A stretch of DNA of 64,000 bases from Isoetes taiwanensis (Eukaryota > Streptophyta > Lycopodiopsida > Isoetales > Isoetaceae), in NCBI GenBank assembly GCA_021234155.1, contig JAJEKV010000008.1, positions 19,295,308-19,359,307 on the forward strand. Direction: 5' to 3'. The notes under the pieces are model-generated. The model was not told the DNA's origin and ran no database searches. It saw only the letters and a list, made by a program, of their open reading frames with translations. Positions 11,018 through 22,996 of this stretch are shown one piece after another. A program made the translations under genes and the position numbers. The stretch's first letter is position 1, and every line of letters starts with the position of its first letter.

Positions 11018-12657
11018 TGTGACGCTCCTCGCTAAATATCACGGCCTACGTAGTACACTTTCGGCGAGGAAATCCCCATCCGGTCCATCAACCGCATGGG
11101 CCCTCCGTCTAACCCGCGCTTTCTGAGAATCCTAGTGCGGGCGGGGGACCGCGAAGGTGTCTTGCGCCGCCCTTCCCCTATGGGCTCCTATCACGGAAGC
11201 ATAAACAACGTCGAATCCAACTAATAACAATACAACATACTACCTCGAAGGGTAGTCCATCACATATCCATATGAGCAAAGAAGATAATCATAAACCATA
11301 AAACATAAGAGCTCCTACCCATGGCTCGACTCATAAGGAGGATGACTGACTGCTAGGCCTCAAGATAGAGCGACCCGAGTCATAACAATGGCGGGCCGCA
11401 TAAGACAATGGCTAGGGTTGACCACTCCATCCGCCCCTCCCTGTGCATACTTTGCGGATGGGCTCAATCAGCTCGGCATGACTCTAGCCTTCCTGGATCA
11501 CGCAATCCCATGGCATCACCCATCGGGACTACTCCGTGTTGCATCTCCTGGTCCGTCCGAGGCGGGAAGGGTTGCATCTCCCCTTCCCGGGTCTAGAGGT
11601 TCCACGGGCGGCTAGAGAATCGTGGCGACACCGCGATTCATACCCGACCAACCCCCAAAACAAGAGCCAAGCCCGACACTTGCAACTCTTGAGAGGCGGG
11701 CGACACCATCGCCCCAGGAGGTGTCGGACCCATGCTCGCCCACACCGCAGTGACCCACCATAAGCCTAGCCCACTATGGGATCCCCCTCAGCCCCCACTC
11801 TGCGGGGATCCTCCCTCCCATTGCCTCTAGCCCGTTGTGTAGTCTTTGAGTCACATCATAGCCTCCATAGCCCTGGGTTCCTATGCACAGGCCGCATATA
11901 ATAGGAACTAAGGGATCTACACTAGGAGCATACTACATATGGCTCTAGGTCTCTACCCCCCTTCCCAATACAAGAGGAGCAAACATGATCAACCATCATC
12001 ACATAGCATCATAACATGATAATCATCATAAGAACATCTTAACCTAATCATACATATCTAACTTACAGTTAGGGTTCCTTGATTAGGGTTTAAGGTGTTG
12101 AATACGGGTTCTAGGATGGCTCTACTCTAGATACGAAACACTAACCCCTCTGGAGTGCTAACTTCCAGATGGACTACTAAGAGCACTACTCCACATACCT
12201 GCTCCAGAAGCACTCCCTCCCAATCCCGTCGTCTCCATGATCTTCAAGGTGTTCGAGGTAGCTCCCACTCCTGCTGATGCGCTCACGCCTCGGGGCACGC
12301 CACGCTATCTTTGCGCCACAAGGGACGGTTCTCGAAACGGAGTTTCGAGCGCGAAGAAGGTTCCCAGACTGTTGGAGCCAGAAAAGAGGCCTAGGGTTAG
12401 GGTTTAGGCCTTTATAGGTTAGGGTTCACATGTTATGCCACATGGCTCCAATAGGGTAAGACCGTGTGGCGGGTGCCCAATAGGTTAAGGCCACGTGGAA
12501 AATGGTCTTAACCTAAGGTTGGCTAAGTTATATGAATAACTTAGTCATGCCCCCTAGTGCCACAATCTATGGTATACAAGGCTATGAAGATAGACTTGTA
12601 TAGTGACGGGTCCAGGAATATACGTATTTATAGCGTATATTCCCCTGGAACGTCACA
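11018..12657 (-). repeat. Gypsy 5' LTR
   Basis: 1640 bp, direct repeat of 931-2568. In minus-strand orientation it is the 5' LTR, next to the primer-binding site, so it would hold the element's promoter. It is bordered on the outside by ATAGG, the duplicated target. Confidence 0.92.
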
Positions 12658-12662
12658 ATAGG

Positions 12663-13514
12663 AACTTTCACACTATTTGCATCTTGCAAATTAAATCTGG
12701 TTAGCATATTCTCCACATGTTTGTTTTGAGTCAACTTCAGAATTTTCTCATTCTTGTTTCTGATTACATCTATCCCCAAGAACTTCTTTAACTCTCCAAG
12801 ATCTGTCATTTGGAACCGTGACTTTAAAGTGTTTTTGCATTCATTCAATATATTCATAGTATTGGCCACCATAATGCAGTCATCCATATAAAGTGCAATG
12901 ATGCGAAAATTATTTCCTCTTTCAAATCTGTATAGGTTTCCATCATTTCTCAGTTTTTCAAAGCCTTGTTCCTTTAAAAACTGATCCATACATAAGTACC
13001 ACTCTCGTGGTGATTGTTTTAAGCCATAGACAGCCCTATTTAATTTCCAAACCATGTCCTTATTTATTTCAAACCCAGGGGGCTGCCTCATATAGGCTTC
13101 TTCTTCAAGAGTAGCATTTAGAAAAGCAGTTTTGACATCCATATGATGTAGCTCTAATTCCAAAGCATTTGCCATTGCTAAAAGAATCCTGATGCTAGTA
13201 AGCTTTACAATTGGTGAATATGTCTCTTCATAATCTCTTCCTTTCTTTTGAGTAAAGCCTTGTGCTACTAATCGTGCTTTGTATTTTTTTGAGCCATCAG
13301 GATTTTGTTTGATCCTAAATATCCACTTGCTTCCAATGATATTTTTTCCTTTCTGAGGTTTAACAAGATCATAAGTGTTTGTATCTTGAAAGGATGTTAA
13401 TTCATCTTCCATAGCCTTCAGCCATTTAAATTTATTTGTACTATTCTGTACCTCCTCAAAGCTTTCAGGTATTAACTCATTTTCCAGAATGGTCATGATT
13501 TGTTCATATGGCAC
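12663..13514 (-). pseudogene. Copia-A reverse transcriptase (N-terminal and catalytic part)
   Basis: An open frame over almost the whole copia reverse transcriptase. It has KWLKAMEDEL and GSKWIFRIKQNPDG, then KARLVAQGFTQK, the MDVKTAFLNA motif with catalytic Asp, VYGLKQSPREWY, and the active-site box LYMDDCIMVA. These are followed by LKSRFQMTDLGELKKFLGI. It stops being copia at 12663, where the gypsy LTR begins; the last 20 or so codons of the longer open frame (12582-12657) are read into gypsy DNA. The catalytic core itself looks intact. Confidence 0.93.
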
Positions 13515-13981
13515 TTCTGCTTTGGTTCCATAACAGAGGGAATATTATTATTTTCAGTTTCTTTATCTCCACTCTCCTCATCACTTAAATTTTCCATATC
13601 ATTTTCTTCATCTCCACTATCCTCATTGTCATCCAAATCTAGGTTATTTTCAAATTTTCCATTTAAAGCTGCATCTTGCTCTTTAATCTTCATTCCTTGT
13701 TTATATCTGTCTTTATAGACCACCCTTTCATTAAAAAGGACATCTCTACTGATTATGATAGCTTGAGTTTCAGGAATGAAAATCCTGTATCCCTTAGACT
13801 CAGAATCATATCCTACAAGAAAACCAATCTCTGCCTTGTCATCCAATTTCTTTCTCAGCTCTATTGGTTTGTGAACATAAGATAAGCACCCATAAGTTTT
13901 AAATGAGTCAAGTACCAACTTTTCATGAGGATTCCAGACAAGGTTTGGTATTTTACCTTTTATGCTAGTAGAAGGCAGCAT
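13493..13981 (-). pseudogene. Copia-A integrase C-terminal region and acidic linker
   Basis: The frame continues the copia polyprotein after integrase. It shows YGCLSYVHKP, KKLDDKAEIGFLVGYDSESKGYRIF and SRDVLFNE, which are typical of the C-terminal segment between integrase and reverse transcriptase. An acidic stretch with repeated EES/GDE follows, and it ends in a stop overlapping the reverse transcriptase frame by 22 bp. The stop separating it from the integrase frame at 13985 shows that the polyprotein is disrupted. Confidence 0.88.
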
Positions 13982-13984
13982 GTT

Positions 13985-15430
13985 TTAAACTCGAATTGCA
14001 GTTCTGAGTGCCTCCTCCCACAGATTTCTTGGTAAGCCACTTTGCTTCAACATTGCTCTTATTGCATCCATTACAGTCCTGATTTTCCTTTCAGCAACTC
14101 CATTTTGTTGAGGACTATATCTGCAAGTTAATTGTCTCCTAATGCCATGTTTAATGCAAAAATGTCTAAATTTTTCTGATAGGTACTCTCCTCCTCTATC
14201 AGATCTGATACACTTGACCTTTTGACCAGTTTCCCTTTCAACTTCAACTACAAATTGTTTGAAGGCTTGTAAAGCTTGGGATTTACGTGTTAAACAATAA
14301 ACTTTGCATCTTCTACTATAGTCATCAATGAAAGTAATAAAATATCTGTGATTTGTTCTGCTCCTTACATTTAAAGGGCCACACAAATCTGTATGAACAA
14401 GCTCCAAGACTTGACTTGCTTTTGATTCCCTTTTCTTGAAAGGTAATCTATTTAATTTACCAATTGCACATCCTTCACATATTGGATTTTCTTTCTCTTC
14501 ATCACTATAATTTATGGCACCTAGTTTCCTTAAAGCTTTCAAATTATGAAAGTGTGTATGAGCTAGTCTATTGTGCCATAACTCCAAATTTTCTTCTTGA
14601 ACTATATTCACATTGGTTGCTACAAGACCATGCATTTGAAATAGATTGCCAATTCTCTTTGCTCGAAATTTTAGAATTCCATTCATAAGCACATTACATT
14701 CTCTTGAATCAAAAGTGACTTTGTATCCTAAGTCAACAAGCTGACTTACAGAAATCAGATTTTTTATAATTGTTGGCACACATAAAACCTCTTCTATATT
14801 AACAACCTTTCCATCTAAATCTTCAAGTTGTAATAATCCTTTGCCTTGTATCTCAGTAAGATCTCCATTACCAACTTGAATTTGCTTAGACTTTGCAGAA
14901 GATAAATTTCTAAGCATCTCAGCTGATTTTACAACTGATCTTTCAGCTCCAGAATCAACTACAAGCAGATCAGAGTTGTCAGAATGTAATTCATCATGAG
15001 AAACAGCAAAAACACTTGGTACCTCATCATCTTGGTCACCACTTTCTGCTTTATTCTTCTCCTCAACTTCTCTTGCTAAAAATGCTCTCTCTGTATTTCT
15101 TCCTCGACCTCTGTTTGAGCCTCCTCCTCTTCCCCTTCCAGAACTCTTTGGAGATGGGCATTTTGCAGCCATATGCCCTCTCCCCCCACAATTAAAGCAA
15201 TTAAACTCCTTTTCCCTTTTTAATTTTGGACACTCATTTTTATAATGCCCCTGCTCATGACATTGGTAGCATGTGACCTTTTCTTTTTTCTTAATCATTA
15301 GAACTTCAGGATTCTCTTGATTTTGTTTTAGAATCTTCTTTTGCTCCCATTCTGTTCTCAGAAGATTTTCAGCTTCTTCTTTAGATCTACAAGTGTTCCT
15401 TACAAAACAAAGCCAGATTTTCATTGTCAC
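13985..15430 (-). pseudogene. Copia-A gag end, protease and integrase
   Basis: 481 codons in one frame. Two CCHC knuckles (CYQCHEQGHYKNEC and CFNCGGRGHMAAKC) lie near residues 55-95. An Arg/Gly-rich linker follows, then the aspartic protease active site VVDSGAERSV near residue 157. After that come the integrase HHCC zinc-binding segment (LWHNRLAH ... CEGCAIGK) and the core with HTDLCGPL, FIDDYSRR and SDRGGEYLSEKF ... HGIRRQLTCRYSPQQNGVAERK, giving the D-D-E triad. It ends at 13985 with a premature stop (TAIRV then stop). Apart from end-joining frameshifts the enzymes look recent. Confidence 0.92.
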
Positions 15431-16008
15431 TTATAGCCCTGGATATTTGGAGAACCTGACTCCTTTCAGATATGATAGTGCCTGCTCCCTCTAGGTCTGC
15501 TATCATATTGTCAAATTTGTTAAAGAATTCAACCACATCTTCTTCTTCCCTTAGTTTTAGATTTCTCAATTCATTTTCTAGTAAATCCAATTGTGAAGAC
15601 GTCTTCTCCTAATAAAAACTTCCACATGTTCTTAGGACTAAGAGATCTAAGTTTCAATCTAATAGTAGGACTGACTTTGCAGGAAATAATACCTTGTGCT
15701 TCTTTGAGTTTAGCTTGTATAGATTTTCCAGCACTGATTGTTCCAGCTAAGCCACTTGTTCTTGCTGTACCTCCTGCTGTACCTGCACCATCAGAAGATT
15801 GTCCTGCTCCTCCTGCCACTGATTCAGCTGAAGCAGATCTGACTAAATCTCCAGTGCTAACAGCAACAATACTAGTAGGATTTACTAGTTCCCATAAGTC
15901 TTCTACCTCCAAGATATGGATCATGGCATCTTTCCATACTTGAAATCCAGGCCCGCCCTTGTATACCTCCACCTGATTCAAAAGACTGGCTCCAAACCTG
16001 CTAGACAT
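15387..16008 (-). pseudogene. Copia-A gag N-terminal region
   Basis: The start codon at 16008 (MSSRFGASLLNQVEVYKGG) lies just after the primer-binding site and matches the start of the related Copia-B gag (MSTRFGANLLNSIAVFKGE). An Ala/Gly/Ser-rich spacer follows, then a UBN2-like gag helix region, IQAKLKEAQGIISCKV ... MWKFLLG. A frameshift near 15597 moves the reading into 15387-15590, LENELRNLKLREEEDVVEFF ... ISRAISDNENLA. Another joins the knuckle frame. The longer open frame that starts at 16077 begins inside the LTR and is not the real start. Confidence 0.85.
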
Positions 16009-16015
16009 ATCTATT

Positions 16016-16028
16016 GGCTCTGATACCA
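16016..16028 (-). other. Copia-A primer-binding site (initiator Met tRNA)
   Basis: TGGTATCAGAGCC on the minus strand, one base after the LTR end, is the classic complement of the initiator methionine tRNA. Confidence 0.93.
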
Positions 16029-16029
16029 A

Positions 16030-16797
16030 TGATAAAAATGAGCTGATTGCAGCCTTGCAAACAAAGATGTCTAGCAAACAAACTAGTAGACAATTGATAG
16101 AACAAATTGTTCAAACACTCTTGCTTATTTTATTTGTCAATCTCAAACTTGGGAGCCAAAATATGGTCACTAATCCCAATATTGTTTAAACAAGCAAATA
16201 TCTCCTCAACTAGCAAAATATTGCAATCACTCTTCACTTCCACAATCACACAAGTTCACTACTCATAAGTTCACAATGGCTAAATAAAAAATTGTTAATG
16301 TAACTCAAAACCATAGGAACTACTGTAGCCAAAACACTGTAGCTTCGGTATTGACCGAACTACTGTAGCAATGGTTGACCACGGCTATCCTTCGTTTTAA
16401 TTCTCTTAAACTTGATCTCCCATAGTCGATATATCCTTTGCTCCTCCGCATTCTAATTTATATGCTGAATCCGGCGGTGTAGGAGACGATCAACCTGCTA
16501 AACTGGGATAATTTCCTATGGGATATATCCCACAGGCTTGTTTGAAGTTTTCGATCTCTCTTGCATATATCCCACAGGAATATAGACAATTTCGGGCTCC
16601 CATTGAACCATTGCAACCATTAGAATTAGAATTAACCAATAATAAAGATGATCATAAGTTAAGATCATAGGTTTATCATGCTTTCGAGATAACAACGTTA
16701 CCTTGTACCACAAGTTGAGCCTAATTCCAGGAAATTCTTCACCCTTGTACACCTTTGAGCATAATCTTGGCAATTATAAGCTGATCAAAAACCAACA
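16030..16797 (-). repeat. Copia-A 5' LTR
   Basis: 768 bp, with TGTTGG...ATCA termini when read on the minus strand. It lies beside the primer-binding site, and its outer 179 bp repeat at 1-179. The base after it begins GGAGT, the expected 5-bp target duplication; the other copy lies outside the window. Confidence 0.9.
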
Positions 16798-17055
16798 GGA
16801 GTAAGACAATATCTGCATTATATTGCCTAATTTGAGAGATAGCTCTCCTTCTTTTAAGAGGCCCCTTAATTCCTCTCAGATTCCCAGCTAATTATCTTCA
16901 TTATGGAAGAAGAAGAAATCAGAGATAAGCTGCTAGAAGTGGACCCTCAGCCTGTCCTAACCTGCTGCAGTCTTGTCCTGCTGCAGTCTTGTCCTGCAGT
17001 CTTCTTCAAGGCTTGCAAGTTAATATCTTCAATTGTCATTGGCTCAGCTGGATTC

Positions 17056-17658
17056 TCAACCAAATCTGCCCGATTTAGCTCCTTGGAAGGAGTTGTGCTC
17101 ACTATTTATCAGTTTGCTGCTGCATATGTCATACCAAAAGTGCTTGTTGCCACGTGATTGACAATGAGGTGGCAAGCCTGACCATCTTAGTGATAGGATT
17201 GATTTCTGTCCAAAAGCATAAGAGAAGGGAATCATAGTTGGAATAGGCTTGGATAAGTCAATTTGGACAAAAGCTCTTGGTGGTCTCTCAGGGGTATATT
17301 CTGTGGAAATATAGGTACCAATAGAATTGAATAAAATCCTGAAACAGTCTTCATTCAAATATATAGGATTTAATCCACGAAGGGTTCTGGAGGCAATGCA
17401 TAAGGACTCAAAGGAGGAGGTATCCAGTTTCGGGTTCCATTTAAAAAAGGAGATTTGAAAATTTTCGAAAGAAAGAGGCCCAAGGTTTAATAGAAAATTT
17501 GATGTTCCCCTACTTTCACATTCAATCATGATAAAAGGGTAACTCAGCCAGTACATAGCTTTGATCAAGATACCTTTTTGAAGATTTTGACAGAATGTCC
17601 ATAGTTTCCCTAAATTGATTCCACATTTGTTGACTTTAACAACATGAATCACAATCAT
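17056..17658 (-). pseudogene. LINE ORF1-like DUF4283/zinc-knuckle fragment, array copy 1
   Basis: 200 codons. The middle and C-terminal part match the layout of the plant DUF4283 domain plus zinc-knuckle segment found in LINE ORF1 proteins. LLNLGPLSFENFQISFFKW is followed by IYLNEDCFRILFNSIGTYI, then FVQIDLSKPIPTMIP, then a degenerate knuckle (LRWSGLPPHCQSRGNKHFWYDIC) that has lost some of the expected Cys. No endonuclease or reverse transcriptase follows in the unit. The open frame is kept in all three copies, either by recent duplication or by selection. A function is unproven. Confidence 0.55.
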
Positions 17659-17968
17659 AACTTCTTTGCAATGGAACCTTCACCCCAAGCCTGCTCTACT
17701 TCTAGTTATTTCATTTGCCTACTACAAGTACATTAATCTATTTCTATTTAATGGCTAGCATATTGGTTTTTATGGTTTAATTCCATCATTCTATTCTAGT
17801 TCTAGTAGTTTAAATATTCCTTTAACTAAATAGTTCATGTGATAATGTTTTCCTCAACAAGCTAACAAGCTAAACCTAATTTTTCATTTTAGCCCAACAA
17901 CCTGACCACAAGTGGCCCCTTATCTCGAAGGCTAACCTACTCCACCTGTCAAAAAATCTGAGTTGGTT

Positions 17969-18452
17969 ATGGGTTAAGCCATTTGAGGATGATCTACAGT
18001 ACCAGACGGTCTTCAAAAGTCGATGGCCGTTGTGGACCGTGCCTAGGTTAGAGCAGAAGATGCTCCACAAAGGTATGGATTGATGCCTTATGATGCTCCA
18101 CAAAGATAAATCAGGGTTCTTTTAGCTCATATTTATCGTAGCTCTATTTCACCCTTAATTAAGATCATATTCAAGATCATAGTTCCCGCATCACAGGGTA
18201 ATTTGAATTGGATGTGGCTTAAGCCATTCGATCATGATCCTGAATAGACTGTTTTTGAAATTTAATGGTCGTTCTGGACCGTCGCCTAGGTTAGATCAGA
18301 AGATGCTCACAAAGGCATGGATCATCGCCTATGGTTAGGTCAGAAGATGCTCCACAAAGGTAAATCAGGGTTTTTCTAGCTCCTATTTATCGTAGCTTTA
18401 CCCATCCTTAATTAAGATCATATTGAAGATTATAGTTCCCGGCATCACAGAC
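17969..18452. repeat. Internal ~240-bp duplication within each array unit (shown for unit 1)
   Basis: Two diverged copies, about 17969-18193 and 18205-18452, share TTAAGCCATT, GGACCGT(C)GCCTAGGTTAGA, CAGAAGATGCTCCACAAAG, ATTTATCGTAGC and CTTAATTAAGATCATATT. The same pair recurs in units 2 and 3, so the internal duplication predates the array. Confidence 0.8.
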
Positions 18453-19751
18453 TAATGACGTCCTGGCATTTGAGATGCGAGTTACCTTGCCATGCCATTT
18501 ACATTTCGGGTTCTCACTTTGGTATGGACCAACATGTCTATTTGCCAGAGTTTGCTCTGTCATCTGTGCAAGTTGATGTTTAGATGTGGTGGCGTCAGTT
18601 CTCGCTGCAAAGGCATGTGCAATGCATTCTTTAGTAAAAACGTCTGCATGACATGATTGAAGAAGGCCTGAGTGATAATTTCTCTGGTGCTAGCCTTTAT
18701 ATGGCAATTATACAGTCTACGGTTTTTAATTCGTCAACACAAAGGTATGCCAGTCTGTATGTCTCTTAAGTTGCCGGCTGCCTTCAATGCATCAAATAAG
18801 AAAGAACGATTTGAACTCAATGCACCAGCATATGGCCTTGACTCTTTTACATTAATTATTGGAAGTTAAAGGACCAAAACGTTCCCTTTGCTATGATGTA
18901 GGACAACAATGGTAGTCAATCCACATTTTGATCTACGTTGCCTTGCTGCTGATGTGTTGCAGAACCAAAAATTCTATATGAAAATGCAGCATTCTGTATC
19001 TCTAATGTGGCTACTCGTTGCTCCTTCAGCCTGCCATTTCCGTCCTAGGTTTACCTTAATCAATTATTATCAGCTTATAATGTTGCAAACTGATAAAGAG
19101 CGTCTATGCGCTCGCACAAGATCAATTCTTGGTTCGTTTTTGAGGTTATGATGCTGCATATTGCTTTGTAAGCCTCCTATATTTTCTTGGATTATAGGGT
19201 CTGTGCTTATACTCACTATCATAGGGTACCTCTGCATAGACATCCTCTAAACTAGTGGCTAGACATAGGCATCCTCTAAACTAGTGGCTAGACAGAGTAT
19301 TATAGTTTGGCAGCTCCACAATTCCAGTTAATCACATCAGAATATATTTGTCATATTTAGGGCTGTGCATATGTTCAGTATAATAGGATACCTCTGCGTA
19401 GGGATCCTCTAAACTATTGACTAAGCTTCCCAAGGAGTACGGATGCAATAGAATTGACAATTCCTTTTTGGAATAGTTAACTATCCATTTGGCGTTATTT
19501 AATTTATTTGTTTGAGATTATTCTCTCGGTTCAGGCTTAGTGTGATTTAGTTAAATGATGTTGAAAATTAGTTGCTCGTGTCCTTTCAAGGAAGTCTTTT
19601 CGCTTCCAATTTCAAAAAGTGCATGAGTCCTGTAGTGGACCCTCAGCCTGCCCTAACCTGCTGCAGTCTTGTCCTGCTGCAGTCTTGTCCTGCAGTCTTC
19701 TTCAAGGCTTGCAAGTTAATATCTTCAATTGTCATTGGCTCAGCTGGATTC

Positions 19752-20354
19752 TCAACCAAATCTGCCTGATTTAGCTCCTTGGAAGGAGTTGTGCTCACTA
19801 TTTATCAGTTTGCTGCTGCATATGTCATACCAAAAGTGCTTGTTGCCACGTGATTGACAATGAGGTGGCAAGCCTGACCATCTTAGTGATAGGATTGATT
19901 TCTGTCCAAAAGCATAAGAGAAGGGAATCATAGTTGGAATAGGCTTGGATAAGTCAATTTGGACAAAAGCTCTTGGTGGTCTCTCAGGGGTATATTCTGT
20001 GGAAATATAGGTACCAATAGAATTGAATAAAATCCTGAAACAGTCTTCATTCAAATATATAGGATTTAATCCATGAAGGGTTCTGGAGGCAATGCATAAG
20101 GACTCAAAGGAGGAGGTATCCAGTTTCGGGTTCCATTTAAAAAAGGAGATTTGAAAATTTTCGAAAGAAAGAGGCCCAAGGTTTAATAGAAAATTTGATG
20201 TTCCCCTACTTTCACATTCAATCATGATAAAAGGGTAACTCAGCCAGTACATAGCTTTGATCAAGATACCTTTTTGAAGATTTTGACAGAATGTCCATAG
20301 TTTCCCTAAATTGATTCCACATTTGTTGACTTTAACAACATGAATCACAATCAT
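19752..20354 (-). pseudogene. LINE ORF1-like DUF4283/zinc-knuckle fragment, array copy 2
   Basis: 200 codons, differing from copy 1 by a single residue (H for R in the SRTLxGLNP segment). Same start, same stop, same degenerate knuckle. This copy supports recent duplication of units 1 and 2. Confidence 0.55.
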
Positions 20355-22393
20355 AACTTCTTTGCAATGGAACCTTCACCCCAAGCCTGCTCTACTTCTA
20401 GTTATTTCATTTGCCTACTACAAGTACATTAATCTATTTCTTCTAGTAGTTTAAATATTCCTTTAACTAAATAGTTCATGTGATAATGTTTTCCTCAACA
20501 AGCTAACAAGCTAAACCTAATTTTTCATTTTAGCCCAACAACCTGACCACAAGTGGCCCCTTATCTCGAAGGCTAACCTACTCCACCTGTCAAAAAATCT
20601 GAGTTGGTTATGGGTTAAGCCATTTGAGGATGATCTACAGTACCAGACGGTCTTCAAAAGTCGATGGCCGTTGTGGACCGTGCCTAGGTTAGAGCAGAAG
20701 ATGCTCCACAAAGGTATGGATTGATGCCTTATGATGCTCCACAAAGATAAATCAGGGTTCTTTTAGCTCATATTTATCGTAGCTCTATTTCACCCTTAAT
20801 TAAGATCATATTCAAGATCATAGTTCCCGCATCACAGGGTAATTTGAATTGGATGTGGCTTAAGCCATTCGATCATGATCCTGAATAGACTGTTTTTAAA
20901 ATTTAATGGTCGTTCTGGACCGTCGCCTAGGTTAGATCAGAAGATGCTCACAAAGGCATGGATCATCGCCTATGGTTAGGTCAGAAGATGCTCCACAAAA
21001 GGTAAATCAGGGTTTTTCTAGCTCATATTTATCGTAGCTTTACCCATCCTTAATTAAGATCATATTGAAGATTATAGTTCCCGGCATCACAGACTAATGA
21101 CGTCCTGGCATTTGAGATCACGCGAAGCCCCTTGCCATGCCATTTACATTTCGGTTCTCACTTTGGTATGGACCAACATGTCTATTTGCCAGAGTTTGCT
21201 CTGTCATCTGTGCAAGTTGATGTTTAGATGTGGTGGCGTCAGTTCTCGCTGCAAAGGCATGTGCAATGCATTCTTTAGTAAAAACGTCTGCATGACATGA
21301 TTGAAGAAGGCCTGAGTGATAATTTCTCTGGTGCTAGCCTTTATATGGCAATTATACAGTCTACGGTTTTTAATTCGTCAACACAAAGGTATGCCAGTCT
21401 GTATGTCTCTTAAGTTGCCGGCTGCCTTCAATGCATCAAATAAGAAAGAACGATTTGAACTCAATGCACCAGCATATGGCCTTGACTCTTTTACATTAAT
21501 TATTGGAAGTTAAAGGACCAAAACGTTCCCTTTGCTATGATGTAGGACAACAATGGTAGTCAATCCACATTTTGATCTACGTACCTTGCTGCTGATGTGT
21601 TGCAGAACCAAAAATTCTATATGAAAATGCAGCATTCTGTATCTCTAATGTGGCTACTCGTTGCTCCTTCAGCCTGCCATTTCCGTCCTAGGTTTACCTT
21701 AATCAATTATTATCAGCTTATAATGTTGCAAACTGATAAAGAGCGTCTATGCGCTCGCACAAGATCAATTCTTGGTTCGTTTTTGAGGTTATGATGCTGC
21801 ATATTGCTTTGTAAGCCTCCTATATTTTCTTGGATTATAGGGTCTGTGCTTATACTCACTATCATAGGGTACCTCTGCATAGACATCCTCTAAACTAGTG
21901 GCTAGACATAGGCATCCTCTAAACTAGTGGCTAGACAGAGTATTATAGTTTGGCAGCTCCACAATTCCAGTTAATCACATCAGAATATATTTGTCATATT
22001 TAGGGCTGTGCATATGTTCAGTATAATAGGATACCTCTGCGTAGGGATCCTCTAAACTATTGACTAAGCTTCCCAAGGAGTACGGATGCAATAGAATTGA
22101 CAATTCCTTTTTGGAATAGTTAACTATCCATTTAGTTATTTAATTTATTTGTTTGAGATTATTCTCTCGGTTCAGGCTTAGTGTGATTTAGTTAAATGAT
22201 GTTGAAAATTAGTTGCTCGTGTCCTTTCAAGGAAGTCTTTTAAACTTCCAATTTCAAAAAGTGCATGAGTCCTGTAGTGGACCCTCAGCCTGCCCTAACC
22301 TGCTGCAGTCTTGTCCTGCTGCAGTCTTGTCCTACAGTCTTCTTCAAGGCTTGCAAGTTAATATCTTCAATTGTCATTGGCTCAGCTGGATTC

Positions 22394-22996
22394 TCAACCA
22401 AATCTGCCTGATTTAGCTCCTTGGAAGGAGTTGTGCTCACTATTTATCAGTTTGCTGCTGCATATGTCATACCAAAAGTGCTTGTTGCCACGTGATTGAC
22501 AATGAGGTGGCAAGCCTGACCATCTTAGTGATAGGATTGATTTCTGTCCAAAAGCATAAGAGAAGGGAATCATAGTTGGAATAGGCTTGGATAAGTCAAT
22601 TTGGACAAAAGCTCTTGGTGGTCTCTCAGGAGTATATTCTGTGGAAATATAGGTACCAATAGAATTGAATAAAATCCTGAAATAGTCTTCATTCCAATAT
22701 ATTGGATTTAATCCATGAAGGGTTCTGGAGGCAATGCATAAGGACTCAAATGAGGAGGTATCCAATTTCGGGTTCCATTTAAGAAAGGAGATTTGAAAAT
22801 TTTCGAGAGAAAGTGGCCCAAGGTTTAATAGAAAATTTGCTGTTCTCTTATTTTCACATTCAATCATGATAAAAGGGTAACTCAGCCAGTACATGGCTTT
22901 GATTAAAACACCTTTTTGAAGATTTTGACAGAAAGTCCATAGTTTCCCTAAATTGATTCCACATTTGTTGACTTTAACAACATGAATCACAATCAT
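22394..22996 (-). pseudogene. LINE ORF1-like DUF4283/zinc-knuckle fragment, array copy 3
   Basis: 200 codons in the same frame, with about ten residue differences from the other copies. They are concentrated between about 22630 and 22930 (for example ECENKRTANF for ECESRGTSNF, LSLENF for LSFENF, YWNEDYF for YLNEDCF). The flanking unit sequence is nearly identical to units 1 and 2. The frame remains open despite the substitutions. Confidence 0.55.

Larger units (their letters stand above)
926..12662 (-). mobile_element. Ty3/gypsy chromovirus inserted in Copia-A, with 5-bp target duplication
   Basis: Two direct LTRs (931-2568 and 11018-12657) start TGTGACG and end in ACA, and are flanked by the identical pentamer ATAGG (926-930, 12658-12662). 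The primer-binding site beside 11018, the polypurine tract beside 2568, and chromodomain, integrase, reverse transcriptase and gag-like remnants in that order from low to high coordinates all show minus-strand orientation. Every coding domain is broken by shifts and stops, although the LTRs are nearly identical outside CpG sites. Removing 931-12657 and one ATAGG rejoins the copia reverse transcriptase to its RNase H. Confidence 0.92.

Noticed and set aside
13500-15943. Plus-strand frames opposite Copia-A gag and pol (13500-13885, 14464-14688, 15593-15943)
   Set aside because: Antisense shadows with no family resemblance.
17876-18103. 75-codon minus-strand frame identical in all array units
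   Set aside because: Overlaps the internal duplication, and identity follows from array duplication. No domain visible.
18672-19151. Plus-strand frames in array units (65 and 80 codons)
   Set aside because: Different frame from the exon-like block and from any recognisable protein. Repeated only because the unit is.
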